Positions 18,642-27,474 of a DNA stretch of 64,000 nucleotides are shown here, one piece after another; the first letter of the stretch is position 1, and each line of letters starts with the position of its first letter. The stretch covers positions 726,091 through 790,090 of the forward strand of contig JAHJHR010000012.1 in the NCBI GenBank assembly GCA_018823745.1. The letters are read 5' to 3'. The stretch is from Alphaproteobacteria bacterium. GTDB lineage: Bacteria; Pseudomonadota; Alphaproteobacteria; Oceanibaculales; Oceanibaculaceae. The notes below the pieces were generated by a model, which did no database searches, had not been told where the DNA came from, and saw only the letters and a program-made list of their open reading frames with translations. The position numbers and the translations under genes were made by a program.

Positions 18642-19133
18642 TTATTTCGGCGGCGGGTTGGCCTTCCAGACGGCGACGATCTCGTCTTCCAGCACCGGGC
18701 CGATGACCGGGATCGGCTTGTTGCTGGCGCCGACGACCTCGGCGCAGCGCACCGAAATCCGGGTGCGGGTCGGGGCGTTGTCGAATTCCCGCTGCTGGCG
18801 CGGGATCGACAAGCCATAGACGACGCGGCCGATGCCGCTCCACACGATGGCGGCAGAACACATGGTGCAGGGCTCGCCGCTGGCATAGATGGTCGCCCCC
18901 ACCAGTTCCTCCGGCGTCAGGTGATTGCCGATGCCGCGAAGGATGTTCAGCTCGGCATGGCCGGTCGGGTCCTTCGCCGTGTAGACATTGTTCATGCCCT
19001 CGAAGAGCGGCCGCCCATCGGCAGTGACGATCAGCGCGCCGAAGGGGCGGTCGCCATTCTCGCGCGCCTGCCGCGCCAGATCGAAGCTCTGGCGCAGCCA
19101 GCGATGGTCGTCTTCGGTTACGTGGTCGGTCAC
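18642..19133 (-). CDS. nucleoside/guanine deaminase-like zinc deaminase
   Basis: The 163-residue protein has the CMP/dCMP deaminase zinc motifs: HAELNILRGIG (HAE) and EPCTMCSAAIVWSGI (PCxxC). The spacing and length fit guanine deaminase (GuaD-type) or tRNA-deaminase-like nucleoside deaminases; the internal IGRVVYGLSIPRQQ and long C-terminal part are unlike TadA, and tadA is already present at 1870-2322. Probable role is purine-base salvage or catabolism, but the substrate is inferred. It has no operon partner. Confidence 0.85.
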   Translation of the reverse strand: MTDHVTEDDHRWLRQSFDLARQARENGDRPFGALIVTADGRPLFEGMNNVYTAKDPTGHAELNILRGIGNHLTPEELVGATIYASGEPCTMCSAAIVWSGIGRVVYGLSIPRQQREFDNAPTRTRISVRCAEVVGASNKPIPVIGPVLEDEIVAVWKANPPPK

Positions 19134-19173
19134 GGTGCTTCCTCCCCTGCGGAATAAGAGGGGATTCTAGGAA

Positions 19174-19554
19174 CTACCGGGCGTTCTTGGCCAGCCAGGA
19201 TTTCAGGAAGGCGATTTCTGTTTCCTGCGCGGCGATGATCTCCGTGGCCAGCTTGCGCATTTCCGGGTCGGTGCCGTGCTCCAGCTGGATGCGGGCCATG
19301 TCGATGGCGCCCTGATGGTGCGGGATCATGCCCTGCGCGAAATCGATATCGGCCCGCCCGGTCAGGGAAATGTCCATGTCACGGTGCATCTTCTCATTCG
19401 CCGCCGCGAAGGCGGCCTTCACCGCATCGGCTGACGGGGTGCCGTGCCCGGCCCCATGCCCGCCATGGCTGCCCCCGTGGCTTCCCTGGGCGAAAACTGG
19501 GCCAGCAAGCAGCAGGCTGGCGGCGAAGGCAGCGGACAGCAGCGAAGCGCGCAT
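19174..19554 (-). CDS. DUF305-domain secreted protein with His/Gly-rich linker
   Basis: The 126-residue protein starts with a signal peptide (about residues 1-22, ending PVFAQ), then a histidine- and glycine-rich linker (SHGGSHGGHGAGHG), then a DUF305 helical domain with IPHHQGAIDMARIQ, whose histidines could bind metal. DUF305 proteins are periplasmic and often near copper genes, but none is adjacent here; a PCuAC protein is encoded 30 kb away. The start is fixed by a good Shine-Dalgarno (AGGAG, 8 bases before the ATG) and by the signal peptide. It follows the glutathione transferase gene by 58 bases on the same strand. Confidence 0.85.
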   Translation of the reverse strand: MRASLLSAAFAASLLLAGPVFAQGSHGGSHGGHGAGHGTPSADAVKAAFAAANEKMHRDMDISLTGRADIDFAQGMIPHHQGAIDMARIQLEHGTDPEMRKLATEIIAAQETEIAFLKSWLAKNAR

Positions 19555-19612
19555 CGGTCTCTCCTGAAAAAGCGGGTTCAGGAGACAGATCGGGTTTCCC
19601 CTAGATGGAAGG

Positions 19613-20245
19613 TCAAGCCTTCTCGGCCACATATCCTTCCGGCAGCATCGCCACATGGCCGGGATCGGCGGCAACCCGCGCCAACCAGGCCTGGATTGCC
19701 GGATAGCGCGACAGCTCAAAGCCGCCATCCTCGGCCGCATGGGTATAGGCATAGAGGGCGATGTCGGCGATGGTCAGCGTCTCGCCGACGAAGAAGGACC
19801 GCCCGGCCAGATGGCGTTCCATGACCGCCAGCGCCGCCTCGCCGCCCTTGCGTTTCTCTGGCTCCAGCGCGCGGCGCTTCTCGTCCATCGGGCCGTGCCG
19901 GTACCAGAAGCGCAGCACGGCGATGAAGGGCTCGTGGCTGTACTGCTCGAAGAACATCCAGTGCAGCACCTGGGCGCGCGCCAGCCGATCCTCCGGCCAG
20001 TAGCGCGTGCCCTCCGCGAGGTAATAGAGAATGGCCCCGGATTCGGCGATCACCGTGCCGTCCTCCAGCGCCAGCGCCGGGATACGGCCATTCGGGTTCT
20101 TCGCCAGGAAGTCCGGCGTGCGGCTTTCGCCCCTCAGAATATCCAGCTCGACCAGCTCATAGGCGAGCCCCAGCTTGGACAGCAGCAGCCGGGCCTTATA
20201 GCCATTGCCGGAATCGAGGTAATCGTACAGGCGCAGCATGGGCAA
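19613..20245 (-). CDS. glutathione S-transferase family protein
   Basis: The 210-residue protein has an N-terminal thioredoxin-like domain (MLRLYDYLDSGNGYKARLLL, NPNGRIPALALEDG, ESGAILYYLA) and a C-terminal all-helical domain with the N-capping ITIADIALYAYTHA-like segment (here LTIADIALYAYTHA). It probably conjugates or reduces small electrophiles with glutathione in the cytoplasm; the substrate is unknown. The start may be the first ATG or Met3. Confidence 0.9.
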   Translation of the reverse strand: MPMLRLYDYLDSGNGYKARLLLSKLGLAYELVELDILRGESRTPDFLAKNPNGRIPALALEDGTVIAESGAILYYLAEGTRYWPEDRLARAQVLHWMFFEQYSHEPFIAVLRFWYRHGPMDEKRRALEPEKRKGGEAALAVMERHLAGRSFFVGETLTIADIALYAYTHAAEDGGFELSRYPAIQAWLARVAADPGHVAMLPEGYVAEKA

Positions 20246-20273
20246 GCTCCGATCAATGAGCCGGCAGACAGAT

Positions 20274-20303
20274 CGTCAGCCCCGGCACAACCCGGGGCTG
20301 ACG
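20274..20303 (-). terminator. strong hairpin downstream of gltB
   Basis: Perfect 12-base arms CGTCAGCCCCGG and CCGGGGCTGACG enclose a 6-base loop, 6 bases beyond the gltB stop. No clear T-run follows on the minus strand, so it may terminate weakly or protect the 3' end of the gltBD mRNA. Confidence 0.6.
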
Positions 20304-20309
20304 GTCAGA

Positions 20310-23300
20310 TTACGCCCGCATCTCGCGTGCCTCGATGGAGAGCGGGTGCGGCAGCATGTTCAGCATTTCCTTCGGCACCACCTGCCAGAAGGCACCGACC
20401 TCCAATTGCCAGTCGATCAACAGGCGCTGGGCGAATTTGGAATGCGTTTCCTCGACATGCTGGCGGATGAGGCTTTTCAGCATCTCTTCCCAATAGGGGG
20501 CGTCGATGCGCTGCCAGACGACGGTGTCCGGGTTCACCCGGCGCTCGAAGGAACCGTCGCTGTCATAGACGAAGGCCATGCCGCCGGTCATTCCGGCCCC
20601 GAAATTATCACCCACAGGCCCCAATATCGCGACATTGCCACCGGTCATGTATTCACAGCCATTCGAGCCGCAGCCCTCGACCACCGTGTCGGCGCCGGAA
20701 TTGCGCACCGCGAAACGCTCGCCGGCCTGGCCGGCGGCGAACAGCTTGCCGGCCGTCGCACCGTAGAGAACCGTATTGCCGATGATCGTGTTCTCATTGG
20801 TGATCAGCGGGCTGGAGGTCATCGGCCGGACCACGATGGTGCCGCCCGACAGCCCTTTGCCGACATAGTCATTGGCGTCGCCGAACACTTCCAGCTTCAC
20901 CCCCTGCACCGCGAAGGCGCCGAGCGACTGGCCGGCGGAGCCGCGCAGCCGCACGGTGATATGGCCGGGTTGCAGCCCGCTCATGCCGTATTTGCGCACG
21001 ATATGGCTGGACAGCCGCGTGCCGATGGCCCGCATGGTGTTGGAGATGGTGTAGGTCAGCTGCATCTTCTCGCCCTCCTTCAGGAAGGGCTTGGCGTCGA
21101 GCAGCATCTTGGCGTCCAGCGTGTCGGGCACCTCATTGCGGCCTTCCAGCGTGCAGTAGCGCGGATATTCGCCGGGATCGGCCTGCGCCAGGATGGCGTT
21201 CAGGTCGAGTGCGTCGACATCGTCAGAGCCGCGCTTCACCTGGGCCAGCAGGTCGGAGCGGCCGATCACCTCGTTCAGTGATTTCACGCCCAGCGCGGCG
21301 AGGATTTCGCGCACCTCCTCGGCGACGAAGCTGAACAGGTTCACGACCTTTTCCGGCGTGCCCTCGAATTTGGCGCGCAGCGCCTCATCCTGAGAGCAGA
21401 TGCCGACCGGGCAGGTGTTGGAATGGCACTGCCGCACCATGATGCAGCCCATGGCGACCAGCGAGGCAGTGCCGAGACCGAATTCCTCCGCCCCCAGCAT
21501 GGCGGCGATGACGACATCGCGGCCGGTCTTCATGCCGCCATCGACGCGCAACGTCACCCGGTGGCGCAGGCGGTTCAGGGTGAGAATCTGATGCACCTCC
21601 GACAGGCCCATTTCCCAGGGAATGCCGGCAAATTTGATTGAGGTCTGCGGGCTGGCACCGGTGCCACCGGAATGACCGGAGATCAGGATGGTGTCCGCCT
21701 TGGCCTTGGCCACGCCGGCCGCGATGGTGCCGATGCCGCTGCGCGCCACCAGCTTCACACAGACCTTGGCTTCCGGGTTGATCTGCTTCAGGTCGTAGAT
21801 CAGCTGCGCCAGATCCTCGATGGAGTAGATGTCGTGATGCGGCGGCGGGCTGATCAAAGTGACACCCGGCACCGAATGCCGCAGGCGCGCGATCAGACCG
21901 GTCACCTTCATGCCGGGCAGCTGGCCGCCCTCGCCGGGCTTCGCGCCCTGGGCGACCTTGATCTCGATCTCGCGGCAATTGGTCAGATATTCCGCCGTGA
22001 CGCCGAACCGGCCCGAGGCCACCTGCTTGATGGCGGAGCTGGCATTGTCGCCATTCGGACGCGGCTTGTAGCGTGCCGGGTCTTCGCCGCCCTCGCCGGA
22101 ATCGGATTTGGCACCGATCCGGTTCATGGCGATGGACAGGGTCTCATGTGCCTCGGGCGAGAGCGCGCCCAGCGAGATGCCGGGGGCGACCAGGCGCTTG
22201 CGGATCTCGGTGATCGAATCGACATCATCCAGCGCGATCGGCTCGCCGCGCGGCTGGAAATCCAGCAGGTCGCGCAGGTTGATTGGCCGCATCTGGTGGA
22301 TCGCATCAGCGTATTTCTTGTAGGTGAAATAGCTGTCATTGGCGCAGGCATATTGCAGCGTGTGGATCAGCGTGCCCTCGAAGGCATGCTGCTCGCCGCC
22401 CTTGCGGAAGCGGTAGAAACCGCCGACCGGCAGAGTGGCGAATTCCTCCGAATAGCCGCGCCCATGCTGCGCCAGGACCTGGCGCTGGATGCCGGGCAGG
22501 CCGATGCCGGAGATGCGGCTGGGCATGCCGGGGAAGAATTCGGCGACCAGCGCGCGCGACAGGCCTATGGCCTCGAAGTGATAGCCGCCGCGATAGCTGG
22601 ACAACACAGAGATGCCCATCTTTGACATGATCTTCAGCAGCCCTTCATCGACCGCCTTCTTGTAGCGGCGGACGCATTCCTCCAGCTCCAGATTCGGGAA
22701 CAGGCCGCGTGAATGCCGGTCGGCAATCGCCTCCTGTGCCAGATAGGCGTTGACCGTGGTGGCACCGACGCCGATCAGAACGGCGAAATAATGCACATCC
22801 AGGCATTCGCCGGAGCGGATGTTCAGCGAGGTGAAGGTGCGCAGATTCTGCCGCACCAGATGGCTGTGCACGGCACCGGCGGCCAGGATCATCGGAATCG
22901 CCGAGCGGCCCTCGCTGACCTTCTGGTCGGACAGGACGACATGGGCGCAGCCGCCGCGCACGGCTTCCTCCGCCTCGCGCCGGATGCGGGCGATGGCGTC
23001 ACGCAGGGCCGTGTCGCTGCCATTCTCGGCGTTGAATGTGCAATCCACCTCGACTGCGGTCTCGCCCATATAGGCGCGCATCGCCTCGAATTCGGCATTC
23101 GACAGCACCGGGCTTTCCAGCAGCAGATGCTGACACTGGGTCTGGTCCTCATCGAGGATGTTGCCCAGATTGCCAAGGCGGGTCTTCAGCGACATCACCC
23201 GACGCTCGCGCAAGCTGTCAATCGGCGGGTTGGTGACCTGGCTGAAATTCTGCCGGAAGAAATGATGCAGCCCGCGATAGGTCTGCGACAGCACCGCGAC

Positions 23301-24890
23301 GGGCGTGTCGTCGCCCATCGAGCCGACGGCCTCCTTGGCGTCATCCACCATGGGCTGGAGGATCAGCTCCAGATCCTCCAGCGACCAGCCATAGGCGACC
23401 TGCCGGCGGCGCATTTCCTCGCGCGCCAGCACGCCATTTTCCTTGTGATGGCCGCGAATCAGCCGGTCCAGCTTCACCGAGCTGCTGATCCATTCGCCAT
23501 AGGGGCGCTTTTCCGCCAGGTGGTCCTTCAGCTCGCCATCATGGAACATCCGGCCGGTTGCCAGATCGACGCCGATCATCTCGCCGGGGTCGAGCCGGCC
23601 CTTTTCCAGGACGCGGCTTTCATCGACCTTCACCATGCCGGTCTCGGAACCGGCGATCAGCAGCTTGTCCCCGGTGATGGTGTAGCGCATCGGGCGCAGG
23701 CCGTTGCGGTCCATGCCGCCGATCACCCAGTCGCCGAAATAGGCGGCAATCGCCGCCGGCCCGTCCCAGGGCTCCATCACGGCGTTGCAATAGGCGTAGA
23801 GATCCTTCACCGGCTGCGGCAGGTCGGTATGTTCGCCCCAGGCTTCCGGCATCATCATGGTCTTGGCCATGGGCAGTTCACGCCCGGCCTGGCACAGCAG
23901 CTCGAATACCGCATCCAGCGCGGCGGAATCGGAGCTGCCGGACTGGATGACCGGCTTCAGATCCTCGGTATGGTCGCCGAAGGTCGGCGAGGCCATGCGG
24001 GTCTCATGCGACATCATCCAGTTGATGTTGCCCTTCACCGTGTTGATCTCGCCATTATGCGCCAGCACGCGGAAGGGCTGGGCCAGGCGCCAGGTCGGGA
24101 AGGTGTTGGTCGAATAGCGCTGGTGATAGATCGCGAAGCGCGAGATGAACCGGCTGTCGAGCAGATCGGGATAGAAGATCGTCAGCTGTTCGGCCAGGAA
24201 CATGCCCTTGTAGATGATCGAGCGGCAGGACAGCGAGCACATGTAGAACTCGGTGATATGCGCTTCCAGCACCCGCTTCTCGATGCGCCGGCGGATGATG
24301 TAGAGATCACCCTCGAACTGCGCCTCGTCGGAGCCCTTGGAGTTGCAGATCATGATCTGCTCGATCTCCGGCCGGCTGGCATTGGCCTTCTCGCCGATCA
24401 CGTCGATGCTGATCGGCACCTGGCGCCAGCCATAGATCGTGTAACCGAAATTCAGAATCTCGGTCTCGACGATGGACCGGCAGGTCTCCTGCTGGTCAAA
24501 GCTGGTGCGGGGCAGGAAGACCTGGCCAACGGCCATGCGGCTGCCATCGGTCTTGAAGCCCAGCTGCTCGACCACGGCGCGGAAGAAATCCTGCGGGATT
24601 TCGATATGGATGCCGGCGCCGTCGCCGGTCTTGCCATCGGCGTCGACCGCGCCGCGATGCCAGACCGCCTTCAGCGCGTTCACCCCGGCCTCGACCACGT
24701 CGCGCCGGGCGGTGCCGTCCAGCGAGGCGATGAAGCCGACGCCGCAATTATCATGCTCGTCGGTCGGATCGTAGATGCCGGCCTCGGCCAGATGGGTGGC
24801 GTTGCGCTGCCATTCGGCAACGAAGCGTTCGCCACCGGTGAGCGCGGTGGTGGCCAGAAGGGCATAATGCCGCGTGCGTTCGATTCCCAT
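20310..24890 (-). CDS. gltB: glutamate synthase (NADPH) large subunit GltB
   Basis: The 1526-residue protein carries a propeptide of about 48 residues before the nucleophile Cys49 in NCGVGF, an N-terminal type II glutamine amidotransferase domain, a central domain, the FMN-binding synthase domain with SGHSGGTGASPQTSIK, the 3Fe-4S cysteine motif CHSNTCPVGIC, and the C-terminal beta-helix domain rich in glycine repeats. It transfers the amide of glutamine to 2-oxoglutarate, giving two glutamates, with electrons from GltD. Its ATG lies 14 bases after the gltD stop, so gltD-gltB is one operon in that order. Confidence 0.97.
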   Translation of the reverse strand: MGIERTRHYALLATTALTGGERFVAEWQRNATHLAEAGIYDPTDEHDNCGVGFIASLDGTARRDVVEAGVNALKAVWHRGAVDADGKTGDGAGIHIEIPQDFFRAVVEQLGFKTDGSRMAVGQVFLPRTSFDQQETCRSIVETEILNFGYTIYGWRQVPISIDVIGEKANASRPEIEQIMICNSKGSDEAQFEGDLYIIRRRIEKRVLEAHITEFYMCSLSCRSIIYKGMFLAEQLTIFYPDLLDSRFISRFAIYHQRYSTNTFPTWRLAQPFRVLAHNGEINTVKGNINWMMSHETRMASPTFGDHTEDLKPVIQSGSSDSAALDAVFELLCQAGRELPMAKTMMMPEAWGEHTDLPQPVKDLYAYCNAVMEPWDGPAAIAAYFGDWVIGGMDRNGLRPMRYTITGDKLLIAGSETGMVKVDESRVLEKGRLDPGEMIGVDLATGRMFHDGELKDHLAEKRPYGEWISSSVKLDRLIRGHHKENGVLAREEMRRRQVAYGWSLEDLELILQPMVDDAKEAVGSMGDDTPVAVLSQTYRGLHHFFRQNFSQVTNPPIDSLRERRVMSLKTRLGNLGNILDEDQTQCQHLLLESPVLSNAEFEAMRAYMGETAVEVDCTFNAENGSDTALRDAIARIRREAEEAVRGGCAHVVLSDQKVSEGRSAIPMILAAGAVHSHLVRQNLRTFTSLNIRSGECLDVHYFAVLIGVGATTVNAYLAQEAIADRHSRGLFPNLELEECVRRYKKAVDEGLLKIMSKMGISVLSSYRGGYHFEAIGLSRALVAEFFPGMPSRISGIGLPGIQRQVLAQHGRGYSEEFATLPVGGFYRFRKGGEQHAFEGTLIHTLQYACANDSYFTYKKYADAIHQMRPINLRDLLDFQPRGEPIALDDVDSITEIRKRLVAPGISLGALSPEAHETLSIAMNRIGAKSDSGEGGEDPARYKPRPNGDNASSAIKQVASGRFGVTAEYLTNCREIEIKVAQGAKPGEGGQLPGMKVTGLIARLRHSVPGVTLISPPPHHDIYSIEDLAQLIYDLKQINPEAKVCVKLVARSGIGTIAAGVAKAKADTILISGHSGGTGASPQTSIKFAGIPWEMGLSEVHQILTLNRLRHRVTLRVDGGMKTGRDVVIAAMLGAEEFGLGTASLVAMGCIMVRQCHSNTCPVGICSQDEALRAKFEGTPEKVVNLFSFVAEEVREILAALGVKSLNEVIGRSDLLAQVKRGSDDVDALDLNAILAQADPGEYPRYCTLEGRNEVPDTLDAKMLLDAKPFLKEGEKMQLTYTISNTMRAIGTRLSSHIVRKYGMSGLQPGHITVRLRGSAGQSLGAFAVQGVKLEVFGDANDYVGKGLSGGTIVVRPMTSSPLITNENTIIGNTVLYGATAGKLFAAGQAGERFAVRNSGADTVVEGCGSNGCEYMTGGNVAILGPVGDNFGAGMTGGMAFVYDSDGSFERRVNPDTVVWQRIDAPYWEEMLKSLIRQHVEETHSKFAQRLLIDWQLEVGAFWQVVPKEMLNMLPHPLSIEAREMRA

Positions 24891-24904
24891 GGGACGATCC
24901 TCCC

Positions 24905-26359
24905 TTACGACGCCAGAGCGAGCGACTTGTCGCCCGTCTTGGTCTCAGTCTTGGCCTGGATGAAGCGGTGGATATTCTCGGCCACGTCGCGGCCGTCGCG
25001 CACGGCCCAGACGACGAGGGACGCGCCGCGCACGATGTCACCGGCGGCGAAGACGCCGTCCAGCTTGCTCATCATGGTGCGGTGATCGACCTTCACAGTG
25101 CCCCAGCGGGTCACTTCCAGCCGCTTTTCGCCGAACAGGACCGGCAGATCCTCGGGGTCGAAGCCCAGCGCCTTGATGACCAGATCGGCCTCCAGAACCT
25201 GCGCCGAGCCTTCGATCGGCTGCGGCATCTGCCGGCCGGTCGCGTCCGGCACGCCCAGATGCATGCGGATGGCGCGCACGCCTTCCACCGAGTCGCCGCC
25301 GACAAAGGCCTCGGGAGCCGACAGCCAGACGAACTCCACGCCTTCTTCCTCGGCGTTATGCACTTCGCGCTGGCTGCCCGGCATGTTGGCCCGGTCGCGG
25401 CGATACAGGCATTTCACCGATTTGGCCCCCTGGCGCACGGCAGTGCGCACGCAATCCATCGCCGTGTCACCGCCGCCGATGACGATGACATTCTTGCCCT
25501 CGGCATTCAGCGAGCCATCCTCGAAGGCCGGCACATCGTCGCCCAGCCCCTTGCGGTTGGAGGCGATCAGATAATCCAGCGCCGGCACGACATTGCCCAG
25601 CCCGACGCCCGGGGCCTTGATGTCGCGCGCCTTGTAGACGCCGGTGGCGATCAGCAGCGCATCATGCTTCTCGCGCAGCTCGGCCAGCGTCACATCGCTG
25701 CCGATATCGCAGTTCAGGTGATAGGTGATGCCGGCATCCTGCAGCAGCTTCGTGCGGCGCTCGACCACGTCCTTTTCCAGCTTGAAGCCGGGAATGCCAT
25801 AGATCATCAGCCCGCCGCCCCGGTCATAGCGGTCGTAGATATGAATCTGGTAGCCCTTCTTGCGCAGCTGCTCGGCCGCTGCCATGCCGGCCGGGCCGGC
25901 GCCGATAATGCCGACCGACTGGGCCAGCTCATGCTTCGGCTTCGGCACCTTCACCCAGCCTTTTTCCCAGGCGGTGTCGGTGATGTATTTCTCGACCGAG
26001 CCGATGGTGACCGAGTTGAAGCCCTTCTCGATGACGCAATTGCCTTCGCACAGCCGGTCCTGAGGGCAGATGCGGCCGCAGATTTCCGGCATGTTGTTGG
26101 TCGCCGAGGACACCTCATAGGCCTCCTCCAGGCGCCCTTCGGCGGTCAGCATCAGCCAGTCAGGGATGTTGTTCTGCAACGGGCAGTGAATCTGGCAGAA
26201 CGGCACGCCGCATTGCGAGCAGCGCGCGGCCTGCATCGCGGCATCCTGCGGCTGGAACCGGGCATAGATTTCGTCGAAATCCTCGCGCCGCAGCTCGGCA
26301 ACGCGCTTTTCCGGCATGCGCTGCGGCACATCGACGAATTTCAACATCTTGCTGGCCAT
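24905..26359 (-). CDS. gltD: glutamate synthase (NADPH) small subunit GltD
   Basis: The 484-residue flavoprotein passes electrons from NADPH to GltB. It has an N-terminal cysteine-rich iron-sulfur region (ARCSQCGVPFCQIHCP and ICPQDRLCEGNC), an FAD-binding GAGPAGMAAAEQLRKKGY and an NADPH-binding VIGGGDTAMDCVRTAVRQGA. The start MASKMLKFVDVP is preceded by a GGAGAGGAG ribosome-binding site; an in-frame ATG 111 bases upstream falls in the leader. It is the first gene of the operon with gltB and is divergent from uppP. Confidence 0.96.
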   Translation of the reverse strand: MASKMLKFVDVPQRMPEKRVAELRREDFDEIYARFQPQDAAMQAARCSQCGVPFCQIHCPLQNNIPDWLMLTAEGRLEEAYEVSSATNNMPEICGRICPQDRLCEGNCVIEKGFNSVTIGSVEKYITDTAWEKGWVKVPKPKHELAQSVGIIGAGPAGMAAAEQLRKKGYQIHIYDRYDRGGGLMIYGIPGFKLEKDVVERRTKLLQDAGITYHLNCDIGSDVTLAELREKHDALLIATGVYKARDIKAPGVGLGNVVPALDYLIASNRKGLGDDVPAFEDGSLNAEGKNVIVIGGGDTAMDCVRTAVRQGAKSVKCLYRRDRANMPGSQREVHNAEEEGVEFVWLSAPEAFVGGDSVEGVRAIRMHLGVPDATGRQMPQPIEGSAQVLEADLVIKALGFDPEDLPVLFGEKRLEVTRWGTVKVDHRTMMSKLDGVFAAGDIVRGASLVVWAVRDGRDVAENIHRFIQAKTETKTGDKSLALAS

Positions 26360-26490
26360 GGGCTGGCTCCTCTCCAAACATCTGTTGCGCGCCATTCCTT
26401 CCGGGCGCGCGCTTTCTTCCCCGCGGTCCGTTGGCCGGGCGGGAAAAGTGCTATACGCCCAGTTTTCCACAGTGGCGAGGGAAAAATGAT

Positions 26491-26517
26491 AAATAGGTCA
26501 GTATATGTGACCTATTT
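26491..26517. promoter_or_regulatory. dyad operator candidate 1 (gltD side)
   Basis: Perfect 10-base arms AAATAGGTCA and TGACCTATTT flank a 7-base loop (GTATATG). It lies upstream of the gltD -10 candidate. The core reads ATAGGT N11 ACCTAT; the T-N11-A spacing is what LysR-type regulators often bind, but the regulator is unknown. Confidence 0.55.
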
Positions 26518-26577
26518 ACGAGTCTCGAGGCCGCGTAACATTGTTTCGTGTAGCGCGGCGAGTTGTCAGCAAGGCAG

Positions 26578-26599
26578 ATAGGTAACAAAACAGACCTAT
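26578..26599. promoter_or_regulatory. dyad operator candidate 2 (uppP side)
   Basis: ATAGGT and ACCTAT recur with a 10-base spacer, 85 bases from the first copy. The dyad ends 9 bases before the uppP -35 element. Only the six core bases of each arm pair, so it is weaker than copy 1. Confidence 0.45.
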
Positions 26600-26608
26600 A
26601 TTCCGCGA

Positions 26609-26637
26609 TTGGGCGCGGCATCCTCTAATGCTATACA
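26609..26637 (+). promoter_or_regulatory. candidate sigma-70 promoter of uppP
   Basis: TTGGGC (26609-26614) and TATACA (26632-26637) are separated by 17 bases. Transcription would begin near 26644, leaving a leader of about 20-30 bases before uppP. Confidence 0.5.
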
Positions 26638-26673
26638 GGCGCTGCCTTTTATCCCCTGACCCCGGTGTTTCCC

Positions 26674-27474
26674 GTGCCTCTGCTGCATCTTTTCGTCCTG
26701 GCCGTCGTGCAGGGCGTAACCGAATTCCTGCCGATCAGTTCCTCGGCCCATCTGATCCTGGTGCCGCTGGTGGCTGATTGGCCGGATCAGGGGCTGGCGA
26801 TGGATGTGGCGGTGCATGTCGGCACGCTGTTCGCCGTGATGCTGTATCTGTGGCGCGACATCCGGGACATGCTGACCGGCCTGCTGCGGGCGCTGTCCGG
26901 ACGGCGGACGGCGGGTCTCTGGATGATCTGGTATCTGCTGGTTGGGACGGTGCCGGCGGTGCTCGTCGGGCTGGCGATCCATAACTATGCCGGCGATGCG
27001 CTGCGCAGCGTGGAAATCATCGGCTGGGCGACCCTTGTCTTCGGTGTCGTGCTCTATGCTGCCGACAAGATCGGCATGACGATCCTGCGGCTTGAGCATC
27101 TGAACACCCGCTTTGCCTTCCTGATCGGGCTGTCGCAGATCCTCGCCTTCATCCCCGGCACCAGCCGGTCGGGCATCACCATGACGGCGGCGCGCTTCCT
27201 GGGCTTCGAGCGGGTGGAGGCGGCGCGCTTCTCGATGCTGCTGTCGATCCCGACCATCATTGGCGCCGGCTTGCTGGCGACACTGGACATCATCGAGGCG
27301 GGCGATGCGCAGCTGACCAATGATGCGCTGATCGCCGGCGGGCTTGCCTTCCTGGCGGCGCTGGGCGCCATCGCGCTGATGATGGGCTGGCTGCGCCGTG
27401 CCAGCTTCACGCCCTTCGTGATCTACCGGATGATCCTGGGCGTGGCGCTGTTGAGCTGGGTGTATTTCTTCTAG
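26674..27474 (+). CDS. uppP: undecaprenyl-diphosphatase UppP (BacA type)
   Basis: The integral membrane phosphatase (266 residues from the chosen start) dephosphorylates undecaprenyl diphosphate to recycle the lipid carrier for peptidoglycan and surface polysaccharides, and can raise bacitracin resistance. The signatures GVTEFLPISSSAHL near the N-terminus and PGTSRSG in the middle are both present, with about eight hydrophobic segments. The start is a GTG giving MPLLHLFVLAV, the usual family N-terminus; a second GTG at 26665 would add three residues. It is convergent with the NDUFA9-like gene, and their stops interlock on CTAG. Confidence 0.95.
   Translation: MPLLHLFVLAVVQGVTEFLPISSSAHLILVPLVADWPDQGLAMDVAVHVGTLFAVMLYLWRDIRDMLTGLLRALSGRRTAGLWMIWYLLVGTVPAVLVGLAIHNYAGDALRSVEIIGWATLVFGVVLYAADKIGMTILRLEHLNTRFAFLIGLSQILAFIPGTSRSGITMTAARFLGFERVEAARFSMLLSIPTIIGAGLLATLDIIEAGDAQLTNDALIAGGLAFLAALGAIALMMGWLRRASFTPFVIYRMILGVALLSWVYFF

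Larger units (their letters stand above)
26360..26673. other. 314-base divergent regulatory region between gltD and uppP
   Basis: No gene is seen here. It holds two dyads of the form ATAGGT N10-11 ACCTAT (26491-26517 and 26578-26599), a TATAGC-type -10 candidate for gltD on the minus strand (complement at about 26451-26456, with a weak -35), and a TTGGGC N17 TATACA promoter for uppP. The middle is AT-rich compared with its surroundings. Confidence 0.6.

Noticed and set aside
22713..25085. A plus-strand open frame of about 790 codons opposite gltB.
   Set aside because: It lies across the clear gltB coding sequence and has shadow-type composition with no motif.
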